DNA from: Thiobacillus sp. UBA3361
GTDB taxonomy: Bacteria; Pseudomonadota; Gammaproteobacteria; Burkholderiales; Thiobacillaceae
NCBI GenBank assembly: GCA_002360535.1
Contig: DEQR01000043.1
Span: forward strand, 1-64,000
Direction: 5' to 3'
Length of the DNA stretch: 64,000 nt
Shown here: positions 20,257 to 28,839 of the stretch, in pieces
Numbering within the stretch: the stretch's first letter is position 1
Layout: the number at the start of each line of letters is the position of its first letter
Made by a program: the position numbers and the translations under genes
The notes under the pieces: generated by a model
Told to the model about the DNA's origin: nothing
The model's input: only the letters and a program-made list of their open reading frames with translations
The model's database searches: none

Positions 20257-21195
20257 ATGAACCCATTGGAATCCCAGGCACTGATCGACTCGGTGGACGC
20301 CCGTACCAAGCTGGCCGGCTCCAACAAGATGGAGCTGCTGCTGTTCACCCTGGGCAGTCACGAGACCTTCGGTATAAACGTATTCAAGGTGCGCGAAGTC
20401 TCCCCTACCCCGCCCATCACCCAGACCCCCAACATGCCCTTCGGCGTGGAAGGGGTGATCAGCCTGCGCGGCAGCATCATCCCGGTCATCTCCCTGGCCA
20501 ATTTCATCAAGCTGGACCATACCCCCGAGGACCTGGGCAGCACCATGATCGTCACCGAATTCTCGCGCCATACCCAGGGCTTCCTGGTAGAGGATGTGGA
20601 TCGCATCATTCGCGTTGACTGGGAGAAGATCAAACCGCCCGAGAACATGCTCACCGGCCAGGACGGCATGATCACCGCGATCACCGAACTGGACGACGGA
20701 CGGCTGGTCTCCATCCTGGACGTGGAACGGGTGCTGGTGGAAGTGCTGGGCGAGAAGCCCATGCCCACACTGCCCAGCGCCGCGGACGCCAGCGACATCA
20801 CGGTCTTTTTCGCCGACGACTCCCTGGTCGCCCGCAAAGAGATCGTCATGGTGCTCGACCGGCTGGGGGCGAACTACATCCAGGCCAACAACGGCAAGGA
20901 GGCATGGGAAAAGCTGCACGGCATCGCCAACCGGTCGGCCGCCCAGCAAATACCCATCAAGAACCAGGTGCAGCTCATCCTCGTGGATGCCGAAATGCCG
21001 GAAATGGACGGCTACGTACTCACCAAGAACATCAAGTCTGACAAGCGCTTCGCCGGCATCCCGGTGATCATGCACTCCTCTCTCTCGTCCGAAGCCAACC
21101 GCACCATGGGCCAACAAGTAGGCGTGGATGCCTACGTAGCCAAGTTCGACCCCGCGGTGCTTTCGGACACCCTGTTGACCTTCCTGAAGCGCTAG
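20257..21195 (+). CDS. cheV: Chemotaxis protein CheV (CheW-receiver fusion), copy 2
   Basis: The protein is 312 residues from the ATG at 20257, which has GGAGA six bases upstream; a TTG at 20251 is less likely. It has the same CheW-plus-receiver layout as the preceding gene and closely similar motifs, including LAGSNKMELLLFTLG, ETFGINVFKVREV and LVDAEMPEMDGYVLTKNIK. The two copies lie 13 bases apart and probably arose by duplication. Differences concentrate in the middle of the CheW-like domain, so they may serve different receptors. Confidence 0.93.
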   Translation: MNPLESQALIDSVDARTKLAGSNKMELLLFTLGSHETFGINVFKVREVSPTPPITQTPNMPFGVEGVISLRGSIIPVISLANFIKLDHTPEDLGSTMIVTEFSRHTQGFLVEDVDRIIRVDWEKIKPPENMLTGQDGMITAITELDDGRLVSILDVERVLVEVLGEKPMPTLPSAADASDITVFFADDSLVARKEIVMVLDRLGANYIQANNGKEAWEKLHGIANRSAAQQIPIKNQVQLILVDAEMPEMDGYVLTKNIKSDKRFAGIPVIMHSSLSSEANRTMGQQVGVDAYVAKFDPAVLSDTLLTFLKR

Positions 21196-21249
21196 GCCGC
21201 GCATACCGAAGGCTACAATGCGGCATCCCAACACAGTACCGAGGTAGAA

Positions 21250-21639
21250 ATGGCCGACAAGAACCTCAAGTTCCTGGTGGTGGACGATTTCTCCACCATG
21301 CGCCGCATCGTGCGCAATCTGCTCAAGGAACTGGGCTACACCAACGTGGACGAGGCCGAGGACGGAATTGCCGCCTTGCAAAAACTCAACGGCGGCAATT
21401 TCCAATTCGTCATCACCGACTGGAACATGCCCAACATGACCGGCATCGACCTGCTCAAGAACATCCGCGCCGACGCCGCCCTCAAGCATCTGCCCGTGTT
21501 GATGATCACCGCCGAGGCCAAGAAGGAGAATATCGTCGAGGCCGCCCAGAACGGCGCCTCCGGCTACATCGTCAAACCTTTCACGGCGGCCACACTGGAA
21601 GAGAAGATGTCGAAGATCTTCGAGAAATTCGGCATCTAA
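21250..21639 (+). CDS. cheY: Chemotaxis response regulator CheY
   Basis: The 129-residue single receiver domain is CheY, which binds FliM when phosphorylated and changes flagellar rotation. The acidic pocket ([20 protein letters not shown]), the phospho-acceptor in [13 protein letters not shown], the conserved Thr in [10 protein letters not shown] and the Lys in [15 protein letters not shown] are all present. A GAGG ribosome-binding site precedes the ATG. It is followed by its phosphatase gene cheZ. Confidence 0.97.
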   Translation: MADKNLKFLVVDDFSTMRRIVRNLLKELGYTNVDEAEDGIAALQKLNGGNFQFVITDWNMPNMTGIDLLKNIRADAALKHLPVLMITAEAKKENIVEAAQNGASGYIVKPFTAATLEEKMSKIFEKFGI

Positions 21640-21666
21640 ACCGCGAAAAACAACGAGGAGACAAGG

Positions 21667-22464
21667 ATGAGCGGCGATTCCCCGGAACTGGAAGCCCTGT
21701 TCGACAGCATCGCGAGCGCCCAGACGGAACCTGCCCCGTCGAGCACTGCCCGGTCGCATGACGCAAGCGGCGACACGCCCGAGTTGGAAACCCTGTTCGA
21801 CAGCATCTCGGAGGCCGTCGTCCGCGATGCCAATCCCGCGCAGACGGTCGAGCAGGTCTGCCCGGAACACGTATTTGCGCAGGTGGGCCACATGACCCGC
21901 AATCTGCACAACCTGCTGCGCGAACTGGGCTACGACAGCACCCTGGAAAAGGTCAAGCAGCACATCCCCGACAACCGCGACCGACTCAACTACGTCGCCG
22001 CCATGACCGCCCAGGCGGCCGAGCGTACCCTGAATGCCGCCGAATCCGCCCAACCTATCCAGAGCCGGCTTGGCGATTCGGCGCGGCATCTTGCGCAACA
22101 GTGGGACAAGATGTTCAACAAGCAGTTGGGCGTAGCGGAATTCAAGTCCCTGGTGCAGGACACGCGCGACTACCTGCATCGGGTGCCGGACGAGACTGAA
22201 GCCACCAGCAGCCAGCTGATGGAAATCATCATGGCCCAGGATTTCCAGGACCTGACCGGCCAGGTGATCAAAAAGATACTGGAGGCCGCCCAGGCACTGG
22301 AAAGCCAACTGGTTTCCCTGCTCATTGAAACCACCCCCGAGAACAGGAAGCAGACGGTCAGTTCCGGCCTGCTCAACGGCCCGGTCATCAACGCCACCGG
22401 CCGCAGCGACGTGGTTTCCAGCCAGGAGCAGGTGGATGAATTGCTGGAAAGCCTAGGGTTTTAA
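21667..22464 (+). CDS. cheZ: CheY-phosphate phosphatase CheZ
   Basis: The 265-residue protein has the long helical hairpin of CheZ with the catalytic segment MAQDFQDLTGQVIKKI, containing the Asp and Gln that dephosphorylate CheY. It ends in the CheY-binding tail DELLESLGF. The N-terminal 50 residues are odd: GD(S/T)PELE(A/T)LFDSI occurs twice, at residues 3-15 and 35-47. A GAGGAGACAAGG ribosome-binding region precedes the ATG. cheA follows 44 bases later. Confidence 0.95.
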   Translation: MSGDSPELEALFDSIASAQTEPAPSSTARSHDASGDTPELETLFDSISEAVVRDANPAQTVEQVCPEHVFAQVGHMTRNLHNLLRELGYDSTLEKVKQHIPDNRDRLNYVAAMTAQAAERTLNAAESAQPIQSRLGDSARHLAQQWDKMFNKQLGVAEFKSLVQDTRDYLHRVPDETEATSSQLMEIIMAQDFQDLTGQVIKKILEAAQALESQLVSLLIETTPENRKQTVSSGLLNGPVINATGRSDVVSSQEQVDELLESLGF

Positions 22465-22508
22465 GCAAATTGCTGTCAGCTTCTGCGGCCAGCGACAAGG
22501 AGACCGAA

Positions 22509-24410
22509 ATGAGTGACTTCGCCGGAATGGAAGAGCTGTTGCAGGATTTCCTGCTGGAAGCGAGTGAACTGCTGGGTCAGGTGGACAACAAGCTGGTGGA
22601 ACTGGAAAAGCGTCCTGACGACAAGGACCTTCTCAACGACATCTTCCGTGGCTTTCACACCATCAAGGGCGGGGCCGGCTTTCTCAACGCGGACAACCTA
22701 GTGACCCTCTGCCACGGCACGGAAAACCTGTTTGACAAGCTGCGCAACGGCGAACTGAGGCTCTCGCCCGAACTGATGGACGTGATCATGGCCGCCACCG
22801 GCACCGTCCGCGACATGTTCGGCGCCCTGGCCCAGAACGTGCAGCCGGACGCCGCCGAGGCAAGCCTCCTGAGTCACATCGAAGCGGCCCTGTCCGGCAA
22901 GCTCGGTGCATCCGCAGCGCCCACCCCCAAGCCCGCCTCCACAGCCACCGTACAAGCAGCGCCGGAACAGCCCGCGCCCGCCGCGCCGGCCGAGATGAGT
23001 ATCGACGACATAAACTGGGATTCCCTGCACGCCGCCCTGACCGGCGTCACAACGGCCCTAACGCCGGCCCAAACGCCTGCCCAGACTCCGGTCGCGCCCA
23101 CCGCTTCCACCACTCCGGCGGTTTCGGTCGAACCGACCGCGGCACCGGTGCAGGATCTGCCCACCCCCACCCGCGGTGGCGCCGGCGGCCCCCAGCAGAG
23201 CTTGCAGAAGGAAACCACGATCCGCATCGATACGGCGCGCCTGGACCAAGTGCTCAACCTGTCCGGAGAGATCGGCCTGACCAAGAACCGCATCTCCAAC
23301 CTCAAATCGCAGATCCTGCACGGCAACACCGACCCCGAGACCCTGAAAGCACTCGACCTCGCCGTCAGCCAGCTCGACCTGCTGGTCTCCGACCTTCAGA
23401 ACGCCGTCATGAAGACCCGTATGCAGCCCATCGGCCGCCTGTTCCAGAAATACCCGCGCCTGGCGCGCGACCTGGCCCGGCAGTTGGGCAAGGACGTGGA
23501 ACTGGTGTTGTCCGGCGAGGAGACCGAACTGGACAAGACCATGATCGAGGACCTGAACGATCCGTTGGTCCACCTGGTACGCAATGCCGTCGATCACGGC
23601 ATCGAATCTCCGGAGCAACGCACCGCCGCCAACAAGCCGTCCAAGGCCCTGGTGACCCTATCCGCCAGCCAGGTGGGCGACCACATCTTCATCGAGATCG
23701 CCGACGACGGCAAAGGCATGCGTCCGGACGTGATCCGCACCAAGGCGGTGGAGAAGGGGCTCATCGACCAGGAGACCGCCAACAGCCTGGACGACAAACA
23801 AAGCCTGCAACTCATCTTCATGCCCGGTTTCTCGACCAAGGACCAGATCTCCAGCGTCTCCGGCCGCGGGGTAGGCATGGACGTGGTGAAAACCAACATC
23901 ACCCGCCTGAACGGCAAGATCGATGTCCTGTCCGTACCCGGCCAGGGCACCACGCTGACCATTTCTTTGCCGCTGACGTTGGCCATCCTGCCGGTACTGG
24001 TGGTGCGCCTGAACCGCCAGTCCTTCGCCGTGCCCCTGTCCCTGGTACGCGAGATCATCCCCATCAAGCCCGAGGAGATCCAGCGCGTCTCCGGCCGCGC
24101 CACCCTGGTGGTGCGCGACGAGGTGCTGCCGGTGCGCTCCCTGGCCACCCTGATAGGCTGGGGTTCGAAGCAGTCGCCGGCCTACGGCGTGCTGATGCAC
24201 GTGGCGGACAGCGCCTTCGTGCTGGCCGTCGATGGTTTCGTGGGCCGGGATGACGTGGTCATCAAACCCCTCGCCGACATCAAGCCCAAGGGCATCGCCG
24301 GCGCCACCCTGTCCGGAGACGGCACCATCGTGCTGGTTCTGGACATGGAAGAGCTGCTCAGCAACATCAAGGCGGACACCCCCGGCAGCCTGAATTTCCT
24401 GACCCACTGA
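22509..24410 (+). CDS. cheA: Chemotaxis histidine kinase CheA
   Basis: The 633-residue kinase starts at the ATG at 22509, preceded by AAGGAG; the frame is open further upstream but lacks such a site. Domains in order are the HPt domain with the phosphorylated His in FHTIKGGAGFL (near residue 46), a Pro/Ala/Thr-rich linker (about 140-240), the dimerisation domain (RLDQVLNLSGEIGL), the ATPase domain (LVRNAVDHGIE and GRGVGMDVVK) and the CheW-like domain. A clear CheY/CheB-binding P2 domain was not recognised in the linker. No cheW, cheR, cheB or receptor gene is in the window. Confidence 0.96.
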   Translation: MSDFAGMEELLQDFLLEASELLGQVDNKLVELEKRPDDKDLLNDIFRGFHTIKGGAGFLNADNLVTLCHGTENLFDKLRNGELRLSPELMDVIMAATGTVRDMFGALAQNVQPDAAEASLLSHIEAALSGKLGASAAPTPKPASTATVQAAPEQPAPAAPAEMSIDDINWDSLHAALTGVTTALTPAQTPAQTPVAPTASTTPAVSVEPTAAPVQDLPTPTRGGAGGPQQSLQKETTIRIDTARLDQVLNLSGEIGLTKNRISNLKSQILHGNTDPETLKALDLAVSQLDLLVSDLQNAVMKTRMQPIGRLFQKYPRLARDLARQLGKDVELVLSGEETELDKTMIEDLNDPLVHLVRNAVDHGIESPEQRTAANKPSKALVTLSASQVGDHIFIEIADDGKGMRPDVIRTKAVEKGLIDQETANSLDDKQSLQLIFMPGFSTKDQISSVSGRGVGMDVVKTNITRLNGKIDVLSVPGQGTTLTISLPLTLAILPVLVVRLNRQSFAVPLSLVREIIPIKPEEIQRVSGRATLVVRDEVLPVRSLATLIGWGSKQSPAYGVLMHVADSAFVLAVDGFVGRDDVVIKPLADIKPKGIAGATLSGDGTIVLVLDMEELLSNIKADTPGSLNFLTH

Positions 24411-24453
24411 ACCGGGCCGCCGCGCGACCTGCCGAGCCAGCTCCTCACCCGCC

Positions 24454-25674
24454 ATGAGCCTCAATGCCTATTTGGCCCGTCAACCCATCATGGACGGGCA
24501 TAACAACTTGGTGGCCTACGAACTGTTGTTCCGCCACTCGGCCCATGCCCGCAATGCCCGCATCAGCGACGATCTGAGCGCCGGCGTGAACGTCATCTCC
24601 AATGCCCTGTGCAACATGGGTACCGACTGGCTGCTCAAGGGAAAACTGGCCTTCATCAACATGGAAGTGCCCATGCTGATGAGCGATTTCTCCACCCTGC
24701 TGCCGCCCGACAAGGTGGTCATCGAGATACTGGAAACCGTGCAGGTCACCCCCGATCTGCTGGCCCGCCTGGAGGAACTCAAGGCGGCGGGCTTCCGCTT
24801 CGCCCTGGACGACTTCCGCTACCACCCGAGTTCAGAACCCCTCCTGCCACTGGCGAGCTATATCAAGGTGGACGTCCTGGCCCATACGCCCCAGGAGGTC
24901 ATGGATACCGTCAAAGCGGCTCGCCGCCACGAGACCGTGCAACTGGTGGCGGAAAAGGTGGAAACCCACGAGCAGTTCAAACAGTACAAGGCGCTGGGTT
25001 TCGACTTCTTCCAGGGTTTCTTCTTCGCCCATCCGGAGAACCTGACCACCAAGGTGTTCAACCCGTCCCAGGCGACGGTGCTGGAACTGATGGAAAAGGT
25101 CCGCTCCGAATCCGAGGTGCAGGAGATCGAAACCGCTTTCAAACGGGACGTGGCCCTGACCTTCAAGCTGCTGCGCTATATAAATTCGGCGGGCTTCGGC
25201 CTGTCCTGCGAGGTGCAGTCGATTCGCCACGCGGTCACCATCCTCGGCTACAAGCCGCTCTACAAGTGGCTGACCCTGCTGCTGGTTACCGCCTCTGCCT
25301 CACAGATGGCACCGGCGCTGACGCGCACCGCCATTACCCGCGGCCGGCTGTGCGAGCTGCTCGGACAGCACATCCTCAGCAAGTCGGACCGGGACAACCT
25401 GTTCATCACCGGTGTTTTCTCCCTGCTGGACGCCCTTCTGGAAATGCCCATGCCCGACCTGCTGGACCGTCTGCTGCTGCCGGAGACCATCGCCGATGCC
25501 CTGCTCGACCGCAGCGGCCTGTACGGCCCCATCCTGGCGCTCACCGAGGCCTGCGAAAACCGCGATACGGAAGTGATCGAGAACCTGGCCGATTCCCTCA
25601 TCCTGTCGCCCGAGCAGGTCAGCAAGGCGCACATGGAGGCGCTCGCCTGGGCGGAACAACTGGGGATAGATTGA
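24454..25674 (+). CDS. EAL and HDOD domain protein
   Basis: The 406-residue cytoplasmic protein joins an EAL domain (about residues 5-200) to an HDOD domain (about 205-400). It belongs to the YuxH/CdgJ-like group. The EAL signature reads YELLFR, so the motif is ELL, and DDFG is DDFR, but other phosphodiesterase positions remain (VIEILE, LDDF, YIKVDV, AEKVET, FFQGFFF). c-di-GMP hydrolysis is therefore uncertain and a binding or signalling role is possible. It follows cheA by 43 bases on the same strand, which suggests a link to motility. Confidence 0.85.
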   Translation: MSLNAYLARQPIMDGHNNLVAYELLFRHSAHARNARISDDLSAGVNVISNALCNMGTDWLLKGKLAFINMEVPMLMSDFSTLLPPDKVVIEILETVQVTPDLLARLEELKAAGFRFALDDFRYHPSSEPLLPLASYIKVDVLAHTPQEVMDTVKAARRHETVQLVAEKVETHEQFKQYKALGFDFFQGFFFAHPENLTTKVFNPSQATVLELMEKVRSESEVQEIETAFKRDVALTFKLLRYINSAGFGLSCEVQSIRHAVTILGYKPLYKWLTLLLVTASASQMAPALTRTAITRGRLCELLGQHILSKSDRDNLFITGVFSLLDALLEMPMPDLLDRLLLPETIADALLDRSGLYGPILALTEACENRDTEVIENLADSLILSPEQVSKAHMEALAWAEQLGID

Positions 25675-25712
25675 CCTGACCGGACCCGGCGACGCCGGAC
25701 CCCGGCCCCGGG

Positions 25713-26165
25713 TCAGAGCAATTCCGGCGTCATCGCCGCCTTGACGATCGTCTCCCGCTCATCGCGGCGCACCCGATTGGTGAGCCAGAACAGGCCGCCT
25801 TTCTTGATGCTCAGTTCGCGCTCCTCTCCGAACACCAGAAACGAGACCGCCAGGCCCAGCGTGGGCTGATGCCCGACCACCAGCACCGTCCCGGCCCCAT
25901 CCGGCCAGCCAGCGGCCAACAGGACGGCTGTGGCGTCGGCGCCCGGGGCCAGTTCGGGCACGGTCTCGAACGGCCGGCCCAAGGCCTCGGCGGTCTGCCG
26001 TGCCCGCACCGCGGGACTGACCAGGATGCGCGCATCCCCGGGCAGGCGGCCGCGTAGCCAGGCCGCCACGTCCCGGGCCTGCCGGTGTCCTCTCTCGGTC
26101 AGTGCGCGCGGCATGTCCGGCACACCGTCATGTGCGTCCGCGTGACGCCACAGGATAAGGTCCAT
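25713..26165 (-). CDS. sixA: SixA-type phosphohistidine phosphatase
   Basis: The 150-residue protein belongs to the histidine phosphatase superfamily. It has the N-terminal LILWRHADA (RHx motif with the catalytic His), a second Arg in SPAVRARQTAEAL, and the later GHQPTLG with the second catalytic His. SixA removes phosphate from histidines of phosphotransfer proteins. The ATG at 26165 has GGAG eight bases upstream and is preferred over the GTG at 26174. It is convergent with the EAL/HDOD gene. Confidence 0.87.
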   Translation of the reverse strand: MDLILWRHADAHDGVPDMPRALTERGHRQARDVAAWLRGRLPGDARILVSPAVRARQTAEALGRPFETVPELAPGADATAVLLAAGWPDGAGTVLVVGHQPTLGLAVSFLVFGEERELSIKKGGLFWLTNRVRRDERETIVKAAMTPELL

Positions 26166-26194
26166 GCATTTCACTCCAAGTGGTCAGCGGCTAC

Positions 26195-26265
26195 AAAGCG
26201 GTTGGCGCCCTAGCGCCCACCCAAATTTCGAGCAGACAGCTGAGAGCTGATGGCTAACCGCTTTC
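26195..26265. repeat. Inverted heptad-repeat region between AIM24 gene and sixA
   Basis: From 26231 the sequence reads in seven-base steps: AGCAGAC, AGCTGAG, AGCTGAT, GGCTAAC, CGCTTTC. AAAGCGGTT at 26195-26203 is the exact reverse complement of AACCGCTTT at 26256-26264, so degenerate arrays face each other across the gap. The last heptad overlaps the stop codon of the AIM24-family gene. The spacer 26204-26230 shows nothing recognisable. Function is unknown. Confidence 0.5.
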
Positions 26266-27061
26266 AGTGATTGTCCCCGTCCAGCAGTCCGCCCAGGTTG
26301 CCCAGCACCGAGCCTTCGCCTACCTGCCGCCCGCCAGCGGCGGGGGCCGAGGCGATGATGCGGTTGGCCAGGCGGGACAGGGGCAGGGACTGCAACCAGA
26401 CCCGTCCTGGCCCGGTCAGACGGGTCAGGAACAGGCCCTCGCCGCCGAACAGGGCGGTCTTGATCTTGCCCACATACTGGATGTCGAAATCCACGCTAGG
26501 CTGCAGGGCCGCCACGCATCCAGTATCCACCCGGATGGTCTCGCCCGGTGCCAGGGTCTTCTCGGCAATGGTGCCACCTGCATGGAAGAAGACCATGCCG
26601 TCCCCTTCCAGTTTTTGCAGGATGAAGCCCTCACCGCCGAAGAAGCCGGCCCCCAGACGCTGCTGGAAGGCGATGCCCAGGCTGACACCCTTGGCGGCGC
26701 AGAGGAAGGCATCCTTCTGGCAAATCAGGGTGCCGCCCAACTGGTCCAGATCGACCGGGATGATCTTGCCCGGATAAGGCGCACCGAAGGCTACCCGCCG
26801 CTTGCCGTCGGCCCGGTTGCCATAGATGGTGGTAAACAGGGACTCACCGGTGAGCAAACGCTTGCCGGCCCCCATGAGTTTGCCGAGGAACCCGGACTGG
26901 GCCGCCGAGCCGTCGCCGAATACGGTCTCCATCTCGATGCCGTCCTGCATGAACATCATCATGCCCGCCTCGCCAATGGCAGCCTCCCCCGGGTCCAGCT
27001 CGATCTCCACGTACTGCATGTCGTCGCCGAAGATGTCGTAGTCGATCACATCCATCGCCAT
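26264..27061 (-). CDS. AIM24 family (TIGR00266-type) protein
   Basis: The 265-residue protein matches the AIM24/TIGR00266 family of beta-rich proteins of unknown biochemical role. Recognisable parts are [21 protein letters not shown] near the start (given here in part as [10 protein letters not shown]), the SLFTTIYGN stretch, [21 protein letters not shown] and the final [19 protein letters not shown] region. The ATG at 27061 has AAGGAG eight bases upstream; the GTG at 27082 overlaps the previous gene and is less likely. It follows the 242-residue gene by 13 bases on the same strand. Confidence 0.85.
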   Translation of the reverse strand: MAMDVIDYDIFGDDMQYVEIELDPGEAAIGEAGMMMFMQDGIEMETVFGDGSAAQSGFLGKLMGAGKRLLTGESLFTTIYGNRADGKRRVAFGAPYPGKIIPVDLDQLGGTLICQKDAFLCAAKGVSLGIAFQQRLGAGFFGGEGFILQKLEGDGMVFFHAGGTIAEKTLAPGETIRVDTGCVAALQPSVDFDIQYVGKIKTALFGGEGLFLTRLTGPGRVWLQSLPLSRLANRIIASAPAAGGRQVGEGSVLGNLGGLLDGDNH

Positions 27062-27074
27062 TCGCGTCGCTCCT

Positions 27075-27803
27075 TCATTCACTCATCAACAAGATGTTTC
27101 GGTAATCGCGTTCCGCCAGCCGCCGGGCCTGGCCCAAGGCGTCCAGCGGATCGTCGAGGCCGAGCTCCGCACCCGCCTGCTGGGGCGCCATGCCGGCCGC
27201 CACCCCGTCCAACAGCCGCAGCCAGACTGTCCAAAGCTCAGCCGCGCCGGCCAGGCGCCGGCTGCCCAGTCGGCCGCTGCGTTCCCGCGCCCGGCGCTCG
27301 GAGAGCAGCATCATCCGCGCCTGCTCCAGTTGCTCCCCCAGGGGCGCGGACAGGTCGAAGCCCAGTGCGATTCTGGCCGGGTGATGTTGCAGCCAGGGGT
27401 CAAGGCCGTCCACCAGCGCCACGACGGTGACGGGCGCCTCGCGCCAGGCCAGTTCATCCTCGACGCTGGGACGCTCCCGGGCCGGATCGGGCGGAAACTT
27501 ACGCAGTCCCCATTTAGCCCCCATCCAGCATTCGATCAGCACTTGGTGGTTCTCGCCGGGGCAGGTCTCCGTTGTGCATCCGGCAAGCTCCGACTCGGGG
27601 CGCCAGGCGCGGGGGTCCTGCTTCCATTTGAAGTAATCGCGCCGGGGCGGGGCGCCATAGTCCGCCTCCAGCGCCCGCCAGGTGGCGATGAACCAGGCAT
27701 AGTCGGCTTGGTAGGCCGGGTTGCGGCGCAAAAACTGCCAGGCCCATTCCTCACGGGTGAGAGGCGGATCGAAGACATACCGCCCGGGATCCTGCCAGTC
27801 CAC
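27075..27803 (-). CDS. DUF6499/DUF2285-like protein of unknown function
   Basis: The 242-residue protein begins with the [19 protein letters not shown] pattern of DUF6499 domains, followed by Trp-rich [17 protein letters not shown]. The C-terminal half, with [19 protein letters not shown], resembles DUF2285. Such proteins are often annotated as possible transcriptional regulators, frequently on mobile DNA, but their role is unknown. The GTG start at 27803 abuts a heptad-repeat array, and the ribosome-binding site can only come from that array (GGGGA). There is no signal peptide. Confidence 0.6.
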   Translation of the reverse strand: MDWQDPGRYVFDPPLTREEWAWQFLRRNPAYQADYAWFIATWRALEADYGAPPRRDYFKWKQDPRAWRPESELAGCTTETCPGENHQVLIECWMGAKWGLRKFPPDPARERPSVEDELAWREAPVTVVALVDGLDPWLQHHPARIALGFDLSAPLGEQLEQARMMLLSERRARERSGRLGSRRLAGAAELWTVWLRLLDGVAAGMAPQQAGAELGLDDPLDALGQARRLAERDYRNILLMSE

Positions 27804-27838
27804 TGATCCCCGATCCCTGTCCTCTGATCCCCGAAACC
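27804..27838. repeat. Single-orientation heptad array between two genes
   Basis: The whole 35-base gap splits into five seven-base units: TGATCCC, CGATCCC, TGTCCTC, TGATCCC, CGAAACC. It runs from the base next to the GTG start of the downstream gene to the stop codon of the upstream lipoprotein gene. Read on the minus strand the units are GGGATCA-like and include GGGGA and GAGGA, the only ribosome-binding-like sequences present. Confidence 0.5.
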
Positions 27839-28543
27839 CTAGATCGGCAGAAAGACCAGACCCTGCACCACCCGGTTGATGGAACGGCTGGTTCGGTCCT
27901 CGATGATCAGGGCCAGCAGGTCCTGGGTGGCGATCAGCTTGCCGAACTCCCGTTCAAAGGAAAGGTTCTGCACGTCGCCCTCCAGGCTGTTGCTGACCAG
28001 TGCCCGGTTGCCGTTGGCCAGCTTGGCGTTGGACAGCTTCCACACCGCCACCTCGATGTTGCGGGCGCTGTTGTAGAGCTTCTGGGGGTTCAGGCTGTCG
28101 GTCATGTAGAACGCCGTCTTGAAGTCGTAGGCGGCCAGGGTCATGGCGGTCATGGCCGACATGAAGGCATACACCCGGTCGCCGTTGTAGCCCTCCTGGA
28201 AGGCGAGGCCGAAATTGTCCTGCCAGTTCATCAGCGCCAGGGGCGACTCCTTGCCCTTGTCCAAATGCTCGAAAATGCGTGCCGCGGCCGACTCCGGACT
28301 GTCCAGCCCGACCTTGCGGAATTCCTGGGGATTGCGGCGATAGAGCTTCTCCGCCAGCAGCCGGATGCTGCGCAGGGCCTCCCGCTGGGTCAGCTCGCTG
28401 ATCATGTCCACGTCGGACTTGGCCAGATTGCTCAGGCTGAAGGGCCGGGAGGTGGTGCTGCCATCCTTGCGCTGGATGTCCTGGTTGGCGCATCCGGCCA
28501 CCAGCGCGGCAGCAAACACGAGCAATACGACGGAATGTTTCAT
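27839..28543 (-). CDS. Hypothetical lipoprotein
   Basis: The product is 234 residues and begins with a lipoprotein signal ending VAGC, so the mature protein is lipid-anchored with Cys as first residue. I do not recognise the rest. It is mainly helical and has a central NWQDNFGLAFQEGYNGDRVYAF stretch (quoted in part as LAFQEGYNGDRVY) and a C-terminal region DLLALIIEDRTSRSIN. The ATG at 28543 is chosen because it starts the signal peptide directly; the longer frame to 28591 is unlikely. It diverges from sat across 296 non-coding bases. Confidence 0.65.
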   Translation of the reverse strand: MKHSVVLLVFAAALVAGCANQDIQRKDGSTTSRPFSLSNLAKSDVDMISELTQREALRSIRLLAEKLYRRNPQEFRKVGLDSPESAAARIFEHLDKGKESPLALMNWQDNFGLAFQEGYNGDRVYAFMSAMTAMTLAAYDFKTAFYMTDSLNPQKLYNSARNIEVAVWKLSNAKLANGNRALVSNSLEGDVQNLSFEREFGKLIATQDLLALIIEDRTSRSINRVVQGLVFLPI

Positions 28544-28667
28544 GGCGTTCCCGGAAATGCTGAATGTGCGGATTGTATCGTCTGCCGGCATCGCCCATGA
28601 CGGCGAGATCGACGCGGCCGACAGGGCGCGGCGCTGGATGCCCCCGGAGACGGACGATTCTGGCGAT

Positions 28668-28755
28668 TAATCCAATCTATGACCACCCAGATCCAAGTGG
28701 GTGAATAGGACCATCACATCCAAAAACTTTATTTGCAAATAAATATCTTGGATTA
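28668..28755. promoter_or_regulatory. Palindromic upstream region of sat
   Basis: The 296-base gap between the lipoprotein gene and sat is AT-rich here, unlike its surroundings. TTTATTTGCAAATAAA (28728-28743) is a perfect 16-base palindrome. It is flanked symmetrically, four bases away on each side, by ATCCAA (28718-28723) and TTGGAT (28748-28753). TCCAA also occurs at 28671 and 28692. TAATCCAA (28668-28675) is the exact inverse of TTGGATTA (28748-28755). This looks like an operator and promoter region for sat. The start site cannot be fixed. Nothing else was seen in 28544-28667. Confidence 0.55.
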
Positions 28756-28839
28756 GTAGGCACTTATATGAGGTGCTATCGTGCGCAGCCAATCCCCCCA
28801 GGCTCGTCCTTTCCAATCAATTGATTACAAGGAGTCCGC

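Noticed and set aside
24454..25674. Calling the EAL/HDOD protein a certain phosphodiesterase
   Set aside because: Its EAL motif is ELL and DDFG is DDFR, so activity cannot be assumed.
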